DNA of 43,560 nucleotides, taken from positions 1 through 43,560 of the forward strand of contig JAPLNR010000059.1 in NCBI GenBank assembly GCA_026401035.1, written 5' to 3'. The stretch's first letter is position 1. Every line of letters begins with the position of its first letter. The position numbers were made by a program, and so were the translations under genes. Shown piece by piece: positions 25,503 to 33,777 of the stretch. This stretch comes from Planctomycetia bacterium (GTDB taxonomy: Bacteria > Planctomycetota > Planctomycetia > Pirellulales > UBA1268). A model generated the notes under the pieces. That model saw nothing but the letters and a program-made list of their open reading frames with translations. It searched no databases and had not been told where the DNA came from.

Positions 25503-25539
25503 CGGCGCAGGCCCGGGTTTGATTGAGAGCCCCTGGGCT

Positions 25540-25679
25540 CCGGATGCTGAGGAGCCGGGAGCGGCGGAAGCTCGAGGAGCATTGGAGTTTTCGCTCGTTC
25601 GAGGTCAGCGCTGCCGCATGGCCGCGGTGCGAAAAATCCACGCGACGCGACTTCTGCCGTCCCGGCGACCAATGCGGGT
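25540..25679 (+). repeat. Dispersed inverted-arm element, copy 2
   Basis: This is a 140-base match to copy 1 (reverse strand, 4855-4995), with core 25557-25664 shared with copy 3. Outer arms are GGGAGCGGCGGAAG and CTTCTGCCGTCCC; the C-to-T change relative to copy 1 still permits a G-U pair. Inner arms are GGAGTTTTCGC and GCGAAAAATCC. The middle is diverged. It starts 38 bases after the stop of the GH2-like gene and ends 23 bases before the stop of the convergent MoeB/ThiF gene. Confidence 0.85.
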
Positions 25680-25701
25680 TTGTTGGCACAGGCTCAGCGG
25701 C

Positions 25702-26745
25702 CTAGCCGACGTAGCGGGCAACGATGGCGCGGGCTCGCGATTCCTCCCGCGTGCCGGCGACGATCGCCCGGCCGTCGGCGAATACGGAAAGCTGAATCCC
25801 CGGCTCGACCTCGGCCCGCACGAGCCAGGCGTTGCCGGTGACTGCGGCTACGGCGCCGAGCCGGCTGGCGAGCACCTCAAGATCGACGCTGCCGGCAGCA
25901 GACGGCGACACCTGCACCGCCTCGCGGCCGCAGATCGCCGCGGCCCGGCCGGCGATGCGGCCTTCAAGCCAGGGGAAGTCGCGTTTCCGGCAGGTCGGAC
26001 AGCCCTGACGGGAGAGTGGCTCGAGGTCGATCGTCCGCCAGATGCCCTCCCAGAGATCGCAGACGAAAAGCCGGTTGCCGACGCGGTCATTCCCGCCGAC
26101 GAGCAGCTTGATCGCTTCGGCGCTCTCCACCGCACCTACCACGAGCGCCGTCGGTCCGAGAATGCCAGCGGTGTCGCACGTGGGCAGGGAGCCGGCTGCC
26201 GGCGGGTCTGGAATCAGGCACCGCAGGCAGGCGGTGCGGCCGGGGAGCACCGCGAGCACGCGGCCCTCGGCGCCGATCGCGCCGCCGTGGACCCAGGGCA
26301 CGCCCTGTCGGCAGGCAAACTCGTTGACGAGGAATCGGGCCTCGAAGTTGTCGGTGCCGTCGACGATCAGGTCGACGCCGGCCAGCAGTTCGCCGCAGTT
26401 CGCGGCCGTGAGGTCGGCCACGACCGCCTCGATCGTGGCCGCCGAGTTGATGCGCTCGAGGTGCTGCCGGGCGGCCACCGTCTTGGGCAGTCCGGCCGTC
26501 ACGTCGGCTTCGTCGAAGAGCATCTGCCGCGGCAGATTGCTCGCCTCGGGAAGGTCGCGGTCGATGAGCCGCAGAAATCCCACACCCGCCCGCACGAGGG
26601 TCAACGCCACGACGCTGCCGAGCGCCCCGCAGCCGACGACCGCCACCCGCGCGGCGGCAAGCCGTGCCTGGCCGGCCGCGCCGAGGGGAGCGAAACGCAC
26701 CTGTCGCGAATAGCGTTCGGGATCGAAGGGCTGCATGGAGCCCAT
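25702..26745 (-). CDS. MoeB/ThiF-family adenylyltransferase (E1-like)
   Basis: The start at 26745 (MGSMQPFDPERYSRQ) follows the ABC ATPase stop by 13 bases, giving 347 residues. Motifs are the R-Y-S-R-Q opening, the nucleotide fold VAVVGCGALGSVVA, DRDLPEASNLPRQMLFDEAD, DGTDNFEARFLVNE and the conserved cysteine segment TCDTAGILGP. Two zinc-binding CxxC pairs, CLRC and CPTC, are present. These enzymes adenylate the C-terminal Gly of MoaD/ThiS-type sulfur carriers. The C-terminal 80 residues (SVFADGRAIVAGTREESRAR) extend past the E1 core. Which carrier it serves cannot be told, as no moaD or thiS lies nearby. Confidence 0.88.
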   Translation of the reverse strand: MGSMQPFDPERYSRQVRFAPLGAAGQARLAAARVAVVGCGALGSVVALTLVRAGVGFLRLIDRDLPEASNLPRQMLFDEADVTAGLPKTVAARQHLERINSAATIEAVVADLTAANCGELLAGVDLIVDGTDNFEARFLVNEFACRQGVPWVHGGAIGAEGRVLAVLPGRTACLRCLIPDPPAAGSLPTCDTAGILGPTALVVGAVESAEAIKLLVGGNDRVGNRLFVCDLWEGIWRTIDLEPLSRQGCPTCRKRDFPWLEGRIAGRAAAICGREAVQVSPSAAGSVDLEVLASRLGAVAAVTGNAWLVRAEVEPGIQLSVFADGRAIVAGTREESRARAIVARYVG

Positions 26746-26758
26746 CGTACCATTCGTG

Positions 26759-28303
26759 TCAGCCCATCGCCGCGGCCATGATCTTGGCCTCGGTCGCGTC
26801 GCCCCGCGCAAACTCCGCAGTGAGCCGGCCTTCGGCGAGGACCACGATCCGGTCCGCGAGCGTGAGCAGTTCCGGCAGTTCGCTCGAGGTGAGGATCACG
26901 CCCAGGCCGGCGCGACAGAGACGGTCGATGAGCGTGTAGAGTTCGGCCTTGGCGCCCACGTCGATCCCGCGGGTGGGATCGTCGAGCAGCAGGATCTCGG
27001 GCTTTGTCAGGAGCCAGCGGCCGATGATGCACTTCTGCTGGTTGCCGCCGGAGAGCCCCATGATCGACGCGTGCGGCCCGGGGGTTTTCACGCCGGTGTC
27101 CCGCAGCGGTCCGGCCACGAGCGCCTCCTCCCGTGCCCGGCTGACGAGACCGCCCTGCAGGGCCTCGGCGAGGCTGCAGAGGCTGACGTTGCCCGCCACG
27201 TCGAGATCGGGAAAGAGGCCAAGCCGCTTGCGGTCTTCCGTCACCATCGCGATCCGGGCAGCGCAGGCCTCGCGCGGGTGTGCAAATCGCACCGGCTTGC
27301 CGGCCACCAGAATCGTGCCGGTCCATGTCGGCTCGACGGCGCCGAAGATTGTTTCCAGGAGTTCCGTCCGTCCGGCCCCCATCAGCCCCGCCACACCGAG
27401 GATCTCGCCGGCATGGAGGTCGAGCGAGACGTCCTGTAATCGGTAGCCCCGCGGGTGCTCGGGCCAGGGCAGCGAGAGGTTTCTGATCTCGAGCAGCTTG
27501 GGACCGCGGCGCCGCGGTTCGTGGAAGGCGTGGCCGGCGATGTCGCGGCCCACCATCCAGCCGGTGACCTCCTGCGGCGTCGTGTCGGCCCGGCGGACCG
27601 TTCGCACGTGCCGGCCATCGCGGAGCACGGTGATCCGGTCGGCAAGCCGGAAGACCTCGTCCATCTTGTGCGAAATGTAGAGGATCGTCGTGCCACGGGA
27701 CCGCAGCCGCGCGATCGTCCGCTCGAGCCGCGCGGATTCCGCTTCCGTGAGGGCGCTCGTCGGCTCATCCATGACCACGATCCGCGCGTCGAGCGAGAGC
27801 GCCTTGGCGATCTCGACGAGCTGCTGGTCGCCGACGCGGAGGCTGCCGGTGCGGGTCTGCGGGGTGACCTGGCATTCGAGCGACTCCAGCAGCGCCCGGC
27901 ATTCGGCGGCCATGCCCGCGTCGTCGACGAGGCCCAGCCGGCCGCGGCGCTCCCGGCCCAAAAAGACGTTGGCGGCGACCGGCAGGTCTTCGACGAGGGC
28001 GAGTTCCTGATGGATGATCGCGATGCCGGCCCGCTCCGCGGCGCGCGTGTTGGCGAAGCGCGTCGGCAGGCCGTCGATCTCGAGCGTGCCCTCGTCGGGC
28101 TGGTATACGCCCGAGAGGATTTTCATGAGCGTACTTTTGCCGGCGCCGTTCTCGCCGCAGATCGCATGGAGTTCACCCCGCTCGACCTCGAGCGTGACGT
28201 GCTCCAAGGCCACGACGCCGGGAAACCGCTTCGTGATTCCCCGCATCGTGACCGCGGCCGGTGTGTCGGCCCCGGTCTGGCCCGCGCCGTCGGCCCGGAT
28301 CAT
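26759..28303 (-). CDS. Sugar ABC transporter ATP-binding protein (RbsA/XylG type)
   Basis: The ATG at 28303 overlaps the permease stop (ATGA). The open frame continues further upstream but is only a shadow of the permease. The 514-residue protein has two ABC domains. The first has GENGAGKST, a Q/signature region VGDQQLVEIAKAL and IVVMDEPTSAL. The second has a degenerate P-loop GLMGAGRTELL, the signature LSGGNQQKCIIGRWL and LLLDDPTRGID. This duplicated, half-degenerate layout is typical of pentose/hexose importers such as RbsA. It energises uptake with the permease and lipoprotein encoded upstream. Confidence 0.93.
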   Translation of the reverse strand: MIRADGAGQTGADTPAAVTMRGITKRFPGVVALEHVTLEVERGELHAICGENGAGKSTLMKILSGVYQPDEGTLEIDGLPTRFANTRAAERAGIAIIHQELALVEDLPVAANVFLGRERRGRLGLVDDAGMAAECRALLESLECQVTPQTRTGSLRVGDQQLVEIAKALSLDARIVVMDEPTSALTEAESARLERTIARLRSRGTTILYISHKMDEVFRLADRITVLRDGRHVRTVRRADTTPQEVTGWMVGRDIAGHAFHEPRRRGPKLLEIRNLSLPWPEHPRGYRLQDVSLDLHAGEILGVAGLMGAGRTELLETIFGAVEPTWTGTILVAGKPVRFAHPREACAARIAMVTEDRKRLGLFPDLDVAGNVSLCSLAEALQGGLVSRAREEALVAGPLRDTGVKTPGPHASIMGLSGGNQQKCIIGRWLLTKPEILLLDDPTRGIDVGAKAELYTLIDRLCRAGLGVILTSSELPELLTLADRIVVLAEGRLTAEFARGDATEAKIMAAAMG

Positions 28304-29517
28304 GCGGCCCTCGCGGCACGGTTTTCCCAGGCCCGAACCAGTGCCAGGAGCACGAGGGCGGCCAGACCCGCGGCCAAGCCGGTGCGCGGGCCGGTCGTCA
28401 TCGCCACGATGCCGCCACAGAGCAGGGCCAGCGTCGGGATCGCGCAGAGGCCGAGGGGTCCGGGCAGCAGCCGTCGGCCCTGCCGGCCCATCTGCCCGAG
28501 TTGCGAGAACGTGACGGCGATCACCACCACGATCCCCACGATCAGTCCCTCGTAGACGTCGGCCCCGGTCTTGATGATCTTGGAGACGGCGTCGATCACG
28601 ACCCGCAGGAAGATCGTGCCAAGCACGGTGCCCGGCACGGTGCCCACGCCGCCGGTCAGCGAGCAGCCGCCGACGACCGCCGCGGCGATGGCGTTGAGTT
28701 CGTGGCCGCGGCCCTGGTTGACCGGTGCCGCGACCGACTCGTTGGCCACGTAGAAGAGTCCGGCGAGGGCGGCCGTCATCGCGCCGAAGCAGTAGGCAAA
28801 CCACTTGACGTTGTCGGTGCGGATGCCGGCCAGCCGGGCCGCCTGTTCGTTGCCACCGAGGGCGTGCAGGTGGCGGCCGAGAACCGTTCGCGTGAGGATC
28901 AGCCAGGTGATGAACGCGAGCACGCCGAAGACGGCCACCGGAATCCAGACGTTGTCACGGATCGTCTTGAAGACCGGGTCGGCGACGTTGATGAGGGCGC
29001 TTTTTGTCGGGGTCAGGGCCGCGGTGCTGCTTTCACAGAGGGCGCGGGCGAGGCTGCGGAGGCCGACGAGCGTGGCGAGCGTGGCGATGAAGGGGGGCAG
29101 GCGGATCGCCGTGATCAGCCAGGTGTGGAGGGTGCCGACGAGAAAGCCCGCCAGGAGGCTGGCCGCCATCGCGACCGCCACCACCGCCGGTCCCACCGGC
29201 TTGAATCCCAGCATCGCCTGCGGCGAAAGTGCCAGCATCGTGGTCGCGCAGACGGTTCCGGAGAGCGCGATCATCGATCCGGCCGACAGGTCGATGCCGC
29301 CGGCGATGATCACCACGGTGGCACCGAGCGCGAAGATGCCGAGCAGCGCCGTATTGCGGGCGATGTCACGCAGGCTCTCGAGCGGGCGGAAAGCGTAGCT
29401 GTGGTTGGCGTCGATGACCGCCGTCAGGGCCACGGCGGCGACGATCGCGAGCACGAGGGCCCATTCGCTCGGCTTCAGCAGAAACGATCCCCGGGACGAC
29501 GCATCCAGCTGCGGCAT
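28300..29517 (-). CDS. Sugar ABC transporter permease (RbsC type)
   Basis: The start at 29517 (MPQLDASSRGSFLLKPSEWA) lies 11 bases after the stop of the binding-protein gene and gives 405 residues. It has about nine to ten hydrophobic helices and the family motifs GIFALGATVVIIAGGIDLSA and GRHLHALGGNEQAARLAGIR (the cytoplasmic coupling segment). GGCSLTGGVGTVPGTVLG follows. It belongs to the BPD_transp_2 family. An extra hydrophobic pair at the C-terminus (LGLCAIPTLALLCGGIVAMT) makes it longer than RbsC (about 320 residues). Confidence 0.92.
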   Translation of the reverse strand: MPQLDASSRGSFLLKPSEWALVLAIVAAVALTAVIDANHSYAFRPLESLRDIARNTALLGIFALGATVVIIAGGIDLSAGSMIALSGTVCATTMLALSPQAMLGFKPVGPAVVAVAMAASLLAGFLVGTLHTWLITAIRLPPFIATLATLVGLRSLARALCESSTAALTPTKSALINVADPVFKTIRDNVWIPVAVFGVLAFITWLILTRTVLGRHLHALGGNEQAARLAGIRTDNVKWFAYCFGAMTAALAGLFYVANESVAAPVNQGRGHELNAIAAAVVGGCSLTGGVGTVPGTVLGTIFLRVVIDAVSKIIKTGADVYEGLIVGIVVVIAVTFSQLGQMGRQGRRLLPGPLGLCAIPTLALLCGGIVAMTTGPRTGLAAGLAALVLLALVRAWENRAARAA

Positions 29518-29528
29518 GGAGGTGGCTT

Positions 29529-30668
29529 TCAGGAACTCGAGAGCCCGTAGCGGGCAAGCCATTCGCGAAACTTCGACAGCGTCATGAACTCGACCCCGGC
29601 GCCGCCGATATCCTCCGGCTTGAGTGCGGAGGTATCGTCCGGCACGATGAGCCGCAGCCCGGTGGTGTAGAGGTCGCCGTCTGCGGAGCCCGCCCGGGGA
29701 AACATCTCCTTCACGGTCGGCTCGTCGCCGGTATGCAGCGCGGTGAGCAGTCGCACGGTTTGCACGCCCATCTCGAACGGGTTTTGAACCACCATGGCGT
29801 CGATGCGGCCCCCCGCCATGTGCTCGAGGGCGGAGGCCTGGGCGTCGAACGTGACGATCGTCAGGCGGTCGCGGACGCCGCGTTCCTGTGCCACCTCGGC
29901 GATGGCGGGCGCGTTGTAGGCCCAGATGCCGACGAGCGCCGCGAGATCGGGATGGTTGACCAGGGCGCTGCGGGCGTTGTCGCGGGCCTTCGAGAGATCC
30001 ATCTCGTCGCTCATCCGGTCGACTTCCCGGTAGGCGTCGCCGAGGGCCTCCTGGAAGCCGTTCATCCGTGCCCGGGCGTTGTCGTTGTCTGTGAAACCGG
30101 CGAACTGGACGTAGCCGCCGGCGGATTTGCCGCGGCTGGCGAGCAGTTTCTTGGCGGCGGTGCCCAGCAGCCGGCCGCCGACGATGTTGTCGGTGCCGAT
30201 GTAGAACGGCCGCGCGTCGCGAAACGTGGTGCGGTTCACGTCGCCGTCGACGGTGATCACTTTCACACCCTTGGCGGCGAGGTTCTTCATCTCCTCGACG
30301 ATCGCCGCGTTTTCGGCCTGGATCACGGAGATCGCCACACCGGCGATGTCGGCCTGGCTGGCGAACTGCCGGAGTTTTTCGATCTGGCCCTGGGCCGTGC
30401 CGTTGTTCTTCTCGAGCACGACCCGCAGCCCCTGGGCCTCGAGCCCCTGCTGCTTCGCGCCCTCGATCAAACCGGCGCCGAGGGCATCCCAGAACGGATC
30501 GTCACCGTTGGTGAGAAAGAGAAACCGTTTCGTGCCCGCCGCCGAGCCATTCGCCGCCGGGGCCGACGTACCAGGCTTGGCCTGTTCCGCACAGCCGGCG
30601 AGAAGAGAACATGCGAGGCCGAGGGCCAGGAACAACAGCCGACCGCAGAACGGGTAGCGATTTGTCAT
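29529..30668 (-). CDS. Sugar ABC transporter substrate-binding lipoprotein (RbsB/periplasmic-binding-protein type 1)
   Basis: The start at 30668 gives a 379-residue precursor with a lipobox (LGLACSLLAGCAEQ). The mature part is a type 1 periplasmic-binding protein: FLFLTNGDDPFWDALGAGL, KGVKVITVDGDVNRTTFRDA, YIGTDNIVGGRLLGTAAKKL, VNHPDLAALVGIWAYNAPAI and IDAMVVQNPFEMGVQTVRLL. These match the RbsB fold for monosaccharide ligands; the sugar cannot be identified. It heads the transporter cassette in the order binding protein, permease, ATPase. Confidence 0.92.
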   Translation of the reverse strand: MTNRYPFCGRLLFLALGLACSLLAGCAEQAKPGTSAPAANGSAAGTKRFLFLTNGDDPFWDALGAGLIEGAKQQGLEAQGLRVVLEKNNGTAQGQIEKLRQFASQADIAGVAISVIQAENAAIVEEMKNLAAKGVKVITVDGDVNRTTFRDARPFYIGTDNIVGGRLLGTAAKKLLASRGKSAGGYVQFAGFTDNDNARARMNGFQEALGDAYREVDRMSDEMDLSKARDNARSALVNHPDLAALVGIWAYNAPAIAEVAQERGVRDRLTIVTFDAQASALEHMAGGRIDAMVVQNPFEMGVQTVRLLTALHTGDEPTVKEMFPRAGSADGDLYTTGLRLIVPDDTSALKPEDIGGAGVEFMTLSKFREWLARYGLSSS

Positions 30669-30712
30669 GGAGGCAGTCCACCAGGTTGGGGATGCGAATA
30701 AAGCAACGACCT

Positions 30713-31252
30713 TTAATAACGTAAGCCATTGCGGCGGATATGCACCAGAGGCTGCTCTGCCGAGCCGGTTTTGCCGTTTGTCACTTCCGCCACCACGATG
30801 GTGTGGTCGCCGCCGGGAACCTGCGCGATGCTGCGGCACTCCAGCCAGCCGGCTGCCGTCGCGATGGCGGGTGCGCCGGAGGCCCCCCGCACGATCTCGA
30901 TGCCGTCGAACGGGTTCTCGCCGGCCGCCGGTGGACGGCCGAAGCGGGCCAGCAGCGACCGCTGCGACTCGCCAAGCACGTTGACGACGAAGGGTGTGCC
31001 CTTGGCGATCGCCGCGAGAAGTTCGCGGGACAGGCCGACGGCAACCGTGATGGCAGGGGGAAAGAAGCCCGCCTGCATGACCCAGCTGGCAAGCATGAAG
31101 CGATCGACGTCCGCCTCGCGCCAGGTCACGACAAAGAGCCCGCTGGGAATTCTGCCGAGCACGGTGGCGACGCCGTCGTGAAGCGGCGCGGGAGCGGTCT
31201 CCTTGGCGGGGACTGCGGCGTTAGTTTCGGAAGACTGTGAAGAGCTGGGCAT
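30713..31252 (-). CDS. Flavin reductase-like (FMN-binding split-barrel) domain protein
   Basis: The 179-residue product has the flavin-reductase-like pattern. VLGRIPSGLFVVTWREADVD is followed by MLASWVMQAGFFPPAITVAV (the family's T..W..q.sf.PP...v) and KGTPFVVNVLGESQRSLLAR. A later GDHTIVVAEVTNGK matches the G-D-H..v.geV segment. Such domains bind FMN and reduce it or act as flavoprotein partners. The gene ends 44 bases before the sugar-binding lipoprotein start on the same strand, so co-transcription with the transporter is plausible. Confidence 0.8.
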   Translation of the reverse strand: MPSSSQSSETNAAVPAKETAPAPLHDGVATVLGRIPSGLFVVTWREADVDRFMLASWVMQAGFFPPAITVAVGLSRELLAAIAKGTPFVVNVLGESQRSLLARFGRPPAAGENPFDGIEIVRGASGAPAIATAAGWLECRSIAQVPGGDHTIVVAEVTNGKTGSAEQPLVHIRRNGLRY

Positions 31253-31404
31253 GCGGGGGGTTCGATGAAGCGACGGTGTCTGCGGTGGAAGTCAAGTTCG
31301 CGATCTTACCCTCTTTCCCAAGCCACTGCCCACTCGGGCGATTGTTTCATTCCGCCCTGTTGAAGAGGCATTCGGATGCCGATCTCTCTGGGGTTGGGTC
31401 GGCC

Positions 31405-31424
31405 CGCGACTCTAGAGTGTCGCG
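31405..31424. promoter_or_regulatory. Palindromic operator-like site upstream of the DUF1207-like gene
   Basis: Six-base arms CGCGAC and GTCGCG flank TCTAGAGT, giving a 20-base near-palindrome. It lies about 70-90 bases before the ATG at 31492, in the 239-base divergent gap with the flavin reductase gene. It may be a regulator site or a small hairpin in a leader. I see no convincing -35/-10 pair in this gap. Confidence 0.35.
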
Positions 31425-31491
31425 GCGTCCAACGGCACGTGGAAGCATCGTCAGCTTGCCGGCCTGTGTTTCGCGCGTTGTGTAAATCGAC

Positions 31492-32514
31492 ATGCCTCAC
31501 CGCTTCCTGCCCCTACTCATCGCCAGCCTGATGCCGCTGGCGGCGTGGCCGGCGGCGGGCCAGATCGGCGTGGAGCCGCCGACGGCCTATGAATTGCCGC
31601 CGACACGGCCGCAGGGGCCGGTGGTGCTCGACGTGCCCTACGAGGAAATGCCGGGCGGTGCCGAAGACGAACTCGTGCCCGGTGCGGGGTTTCCGGAAGA
31701 GTTCGTCGATCTGTGGGCGCCGCGGCCGTGGTCCTGGCAGATCATGCCCAACAACCTGATCTACACGAGCTATCTCGCGGGTCCGAAAGAGCCGCGGCTC
31801 GCCACCGTCTGGTACGACGACACGGCCCCCGATCCGTTCGATCCAGCGATCAAGAATGGCTGGATGTGGGACATGACGGCCGGCGCCCGGGTGTCGCTGC
31901 TCCGCTATGGATCCGATCCCGTGCTCCATCCACAGGGCATCGAACTGCAGGTCGAGGGCGCCGCGTTCGTCCGGCTCGATCAGCAGGACGAACTCGACCT
32001 CCGGTCTTCCGACTACCGCTTCGGCATCCCGCTCGTCTTCGGCATCGGCCGCTGGCAGACGAAACTCGCCTACTACCACCTGAGCGCCCACCTCGGTGAC
32101 GAGTCGATGCTCAAGCATCAGTCCTTCCCGCGGGTCAATTACCTGCGCGATGCCATGGTGTGGGGCAATTCCTACTACCTGCTCGACTGGATGCGGATCT
32201 ACGGTGAAGTGGGCTATTCCTTCCACAACAGCGGCGGCTCCGAGCCGTGGGAGTTTCAGGCCGGTGTGGAGCTTGTCCAGGCGCGGCCGACCGGTCCACG
32301 TGGTGCCCCGTTCTTCGCGATCAACGGGATGTCGCGTCAGGAGCTCAACTGGGGGGGCAATGTCTGCGTGCAGACCGGCTGGGCCTGGCGCGGCCGACGC
32401 AGCGAGCGGCTCCTGCGTGTCGGCTTCGAATACCTCAACGGCTCCGACCCGCAGTATGAGTTCGTATTCTACAACCAAAACCGCTGCGGCATCGGGATGT
32501 GGTATGACTTTTAG
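31492..32514 (+). CDS. DUF1207-like secreted/outer-membrane protein
   Basis: The 340-residue product has a signal peptide (MPHRFLPLLIASLMPLAAWP, cleavage near AAGQ). The mature chain is rich in aromatic residues and alternating beta-strand patterns: WSWQIMPNNLIYTSYLAGPK, WMWDMTAGARVSLLRYG, WQTKLAYYHLSAHLGDE and a final GIGMWYDF. The last strand ends in Phe, as in beta-barrel outer-membrane proteins. The whole resembles DUF1207 proteins, a family of unknown function. tsaD starts 2 bases after its stop. Confidence 0.7.
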   Translation: MPHRFLPLLIASLMPLAAWPAAGQIGVEPPTAYELPPTRPQGPVVLDVPYEEMPGGAEDELVPGAGFPEEFVDLWAPRPWSWQIMPNNLIYTSYLAGPKEPRLATVWYDDTAPDPFDPAIKNGWMWDMTAGARVSLLRYGSDPVLHPQGIELQVEGAAFVRLDQQDELDLRSSDYRFGIPLVFGIGRWQTKLAYYHLSAHLGDESMLKHQSFPRVNYLRDAMVWGNSYYLLDWMRIYGEVGYSFHNSGGSEPWEFQAGVELVQARPTGPRGAPFFAINGMSRQELNWGGNVCVQTGWAWRGRRSERLLRVGFEYLNGSDPQYEFVFYNQNRCGIGMWYDF

Positions 32515-32516
32515 GC

Positions 32517-33566
32517 ATGCCGCTGCTTGCGATTGAAACCACGTGCGACGAGACGGCCGCAGCCGTCATCACCCGCGACCGCGTGGTGCTGTCGAGTGTC
32601 GTCGCCAGTCAGGATGAGCTCCATGCGCGGTGGCGCGGGGTCGTGCCGGAGGTGGCGTCGCGGGCCCACGTTGAACGCATCGTCCCGGTGATCGACGAGG
32701 CGGTGTCGCGATCCGGCATCGCCAAGACAGAGCTCGAGGCCGTCGCCGTGGCCGTCTCGCCGGGGCTCGTCGGCTCGCTGCTGGTCGGACTCGCGGCCGC
32801 CAAGGGGCTCGCGGCGGCCCTGGAGATCCCGATCGTGGGCTACGACCACATCGCGGCCCACCTCTACGCCTGCCGGCTCGCGCATGGCGCCAGCGGGATC
32901 TATCCCTGCGTCGGCCTCGTCGCCAGCGGCGGTCACACCTCGCTCTTTCATGTGAAGTCGCCACTCGAACTCGAGCGGCTCGGCGGCACGATCGACGATG
33001 CGGCGGGCGAGGCCTTCGACAAGGCCGCCAGCCTGCTCGGCCTCGGCTATCCGGGCGGCCCCTGGATCGAACGGGCTGCCGTCGGCGGCAATCCCAAGGC
33101 GCACCGGCTCCCGCGGCCGCTGGCCAACGACCGCGAGCGGCTCGATCTCAGCTTCAGCGGCCTGAAGACGGCATTGCGGTATCTCGTCCGTCCGCCCGGG
33201 GCACCCGCCGACACGCCGCCGCCCACGGGCCAGCGGCTGGCCGACCTGGCGGCATCGTTTCAGCAGGCCGCGGTCGACGCGATCCTCGCAAAGGTGGAAC
33301 TCGCGCTCGACCGCACCGGCTGCCGGTCGCTCGCGATCGGCGGTGGCGTGACCGCCAACACGCTCCTGCGGGAATCGATCGAGCAGCTGGGCCGACGGAA
33401 GGGCGTCGCCGTCTTCATCCCGCCGCGGTCACTCTGCACCGACAACGCCGCCATGGGCGCGATCGCCTGGGAGCGTCTCGCACGCGGCGAGAACGATGGC
33501 CTCGAACTCGATGTTCTCCCCGGCACCGACCGCAGCGCCGCCCGCCGGAATGCCCTGCGGCGTTGA
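32517..33566 (+). CDS. tsaD: tRNA N6-threonylcarbamoyltransferase TsaD
   Basis: The 349-residue product starts LAIETTCDETAAAV, the family ATPase-like motif (IETSCDETA). It continues with VPEVASRAHVERIVP, SPGLVGSLLVG, the metal-binding H-x3-H in YDHIAAHLYA, VASGGHTSL, LGLGYPGGPWIE, SFSGLKTALRY and AIGGGVTANTLLRE. TsaD transfers the threonylcarbamoyl group to A37 of ANN-decoding tRNAs, together with TsaB and TsaE, which are not in this window. Its length is standard. The ATG lies 2 bases after the upstream stop, so translation is probably coupled. Confidence 0.97.
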   Translation: MPLLAIETTCDETAAAVITRDRVVLSSVVASQDELHARWRGVVPEVASRAHVERIVPVIDEAVSRSGIAKTELEAVAVAVSPGLVGSLLVGLAAAKGLAAALEIPIVGYDHIAAHLYACRLAHGASGIYPCVGLVASGGHTSLFHVKSPLELERLGGTIDDAAGEAFDKAASLLGLGYPGGPWIERAAVGGNPKAHRLPRPLANDRERLDLSFSGLKTALRYLVRPPGAPADTPPPTGQRLADLAASFQQAAVDAILAKVELALDRTGCRSLAIGGGVTANTLLRESIEQLGRRKGVAVFIPPRSLCTDNAAMGAIAWERLARGENDGLELDVLPGTDRSAARRNALRR

Positions 33567-33630
33567 CTCTTCGATCGACGGGTTCGGGATACGCTTCTGA
33601 AGGAAGCGGCCTTCGAACGGAGAAGGCGAA

Positions 33631-33739
33631 GGGATCGGCGGAAGCTCGACGAGCATTGGAGTTTTCGCTGGGTTGAGGCTGGCGCTCCCGCACGACCCAA
33701 TCGCGAAAAATCCACGCGAAGGAGACTTCTGCCGTCCCG
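33631..33739 (+). repeat. Dispersed inverted-arm element, copy 3
   Basis: This 109-base copy of the core has outer arms GGGATCGGCGGAAG and CTTCTGCCGTCCC and inner arms GGAGTTTTCGC (33658-33668) and GCGAAAAATCC (33703-33713). Between the inner arms, TGGGTTG and CGACCCA can extend the stem with one G-U pair, although the sequence differs from the other copies. It lies 65 bases after the tsaD stop, in the gap between the convergent genes tsaD and dnaB. The flanking 15-30 bases shared by copies 1 and 2 are not present here. Confidence 0.8.
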
Positions 33740-33777
33740 AGCCGGCGCGGCTTGGGAACATCCGCGAAGCGTCTTGC

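Noticed and set aside
25523..25705. Possible small protein encoded by the dispersed element (RRKLEEHWSFR-type reading)
   Set aside because: The frame is open in copies 2 and 3, but copy 1 has a one-base insertion and an early stop. Conservation follows pairing arms rather than codons.
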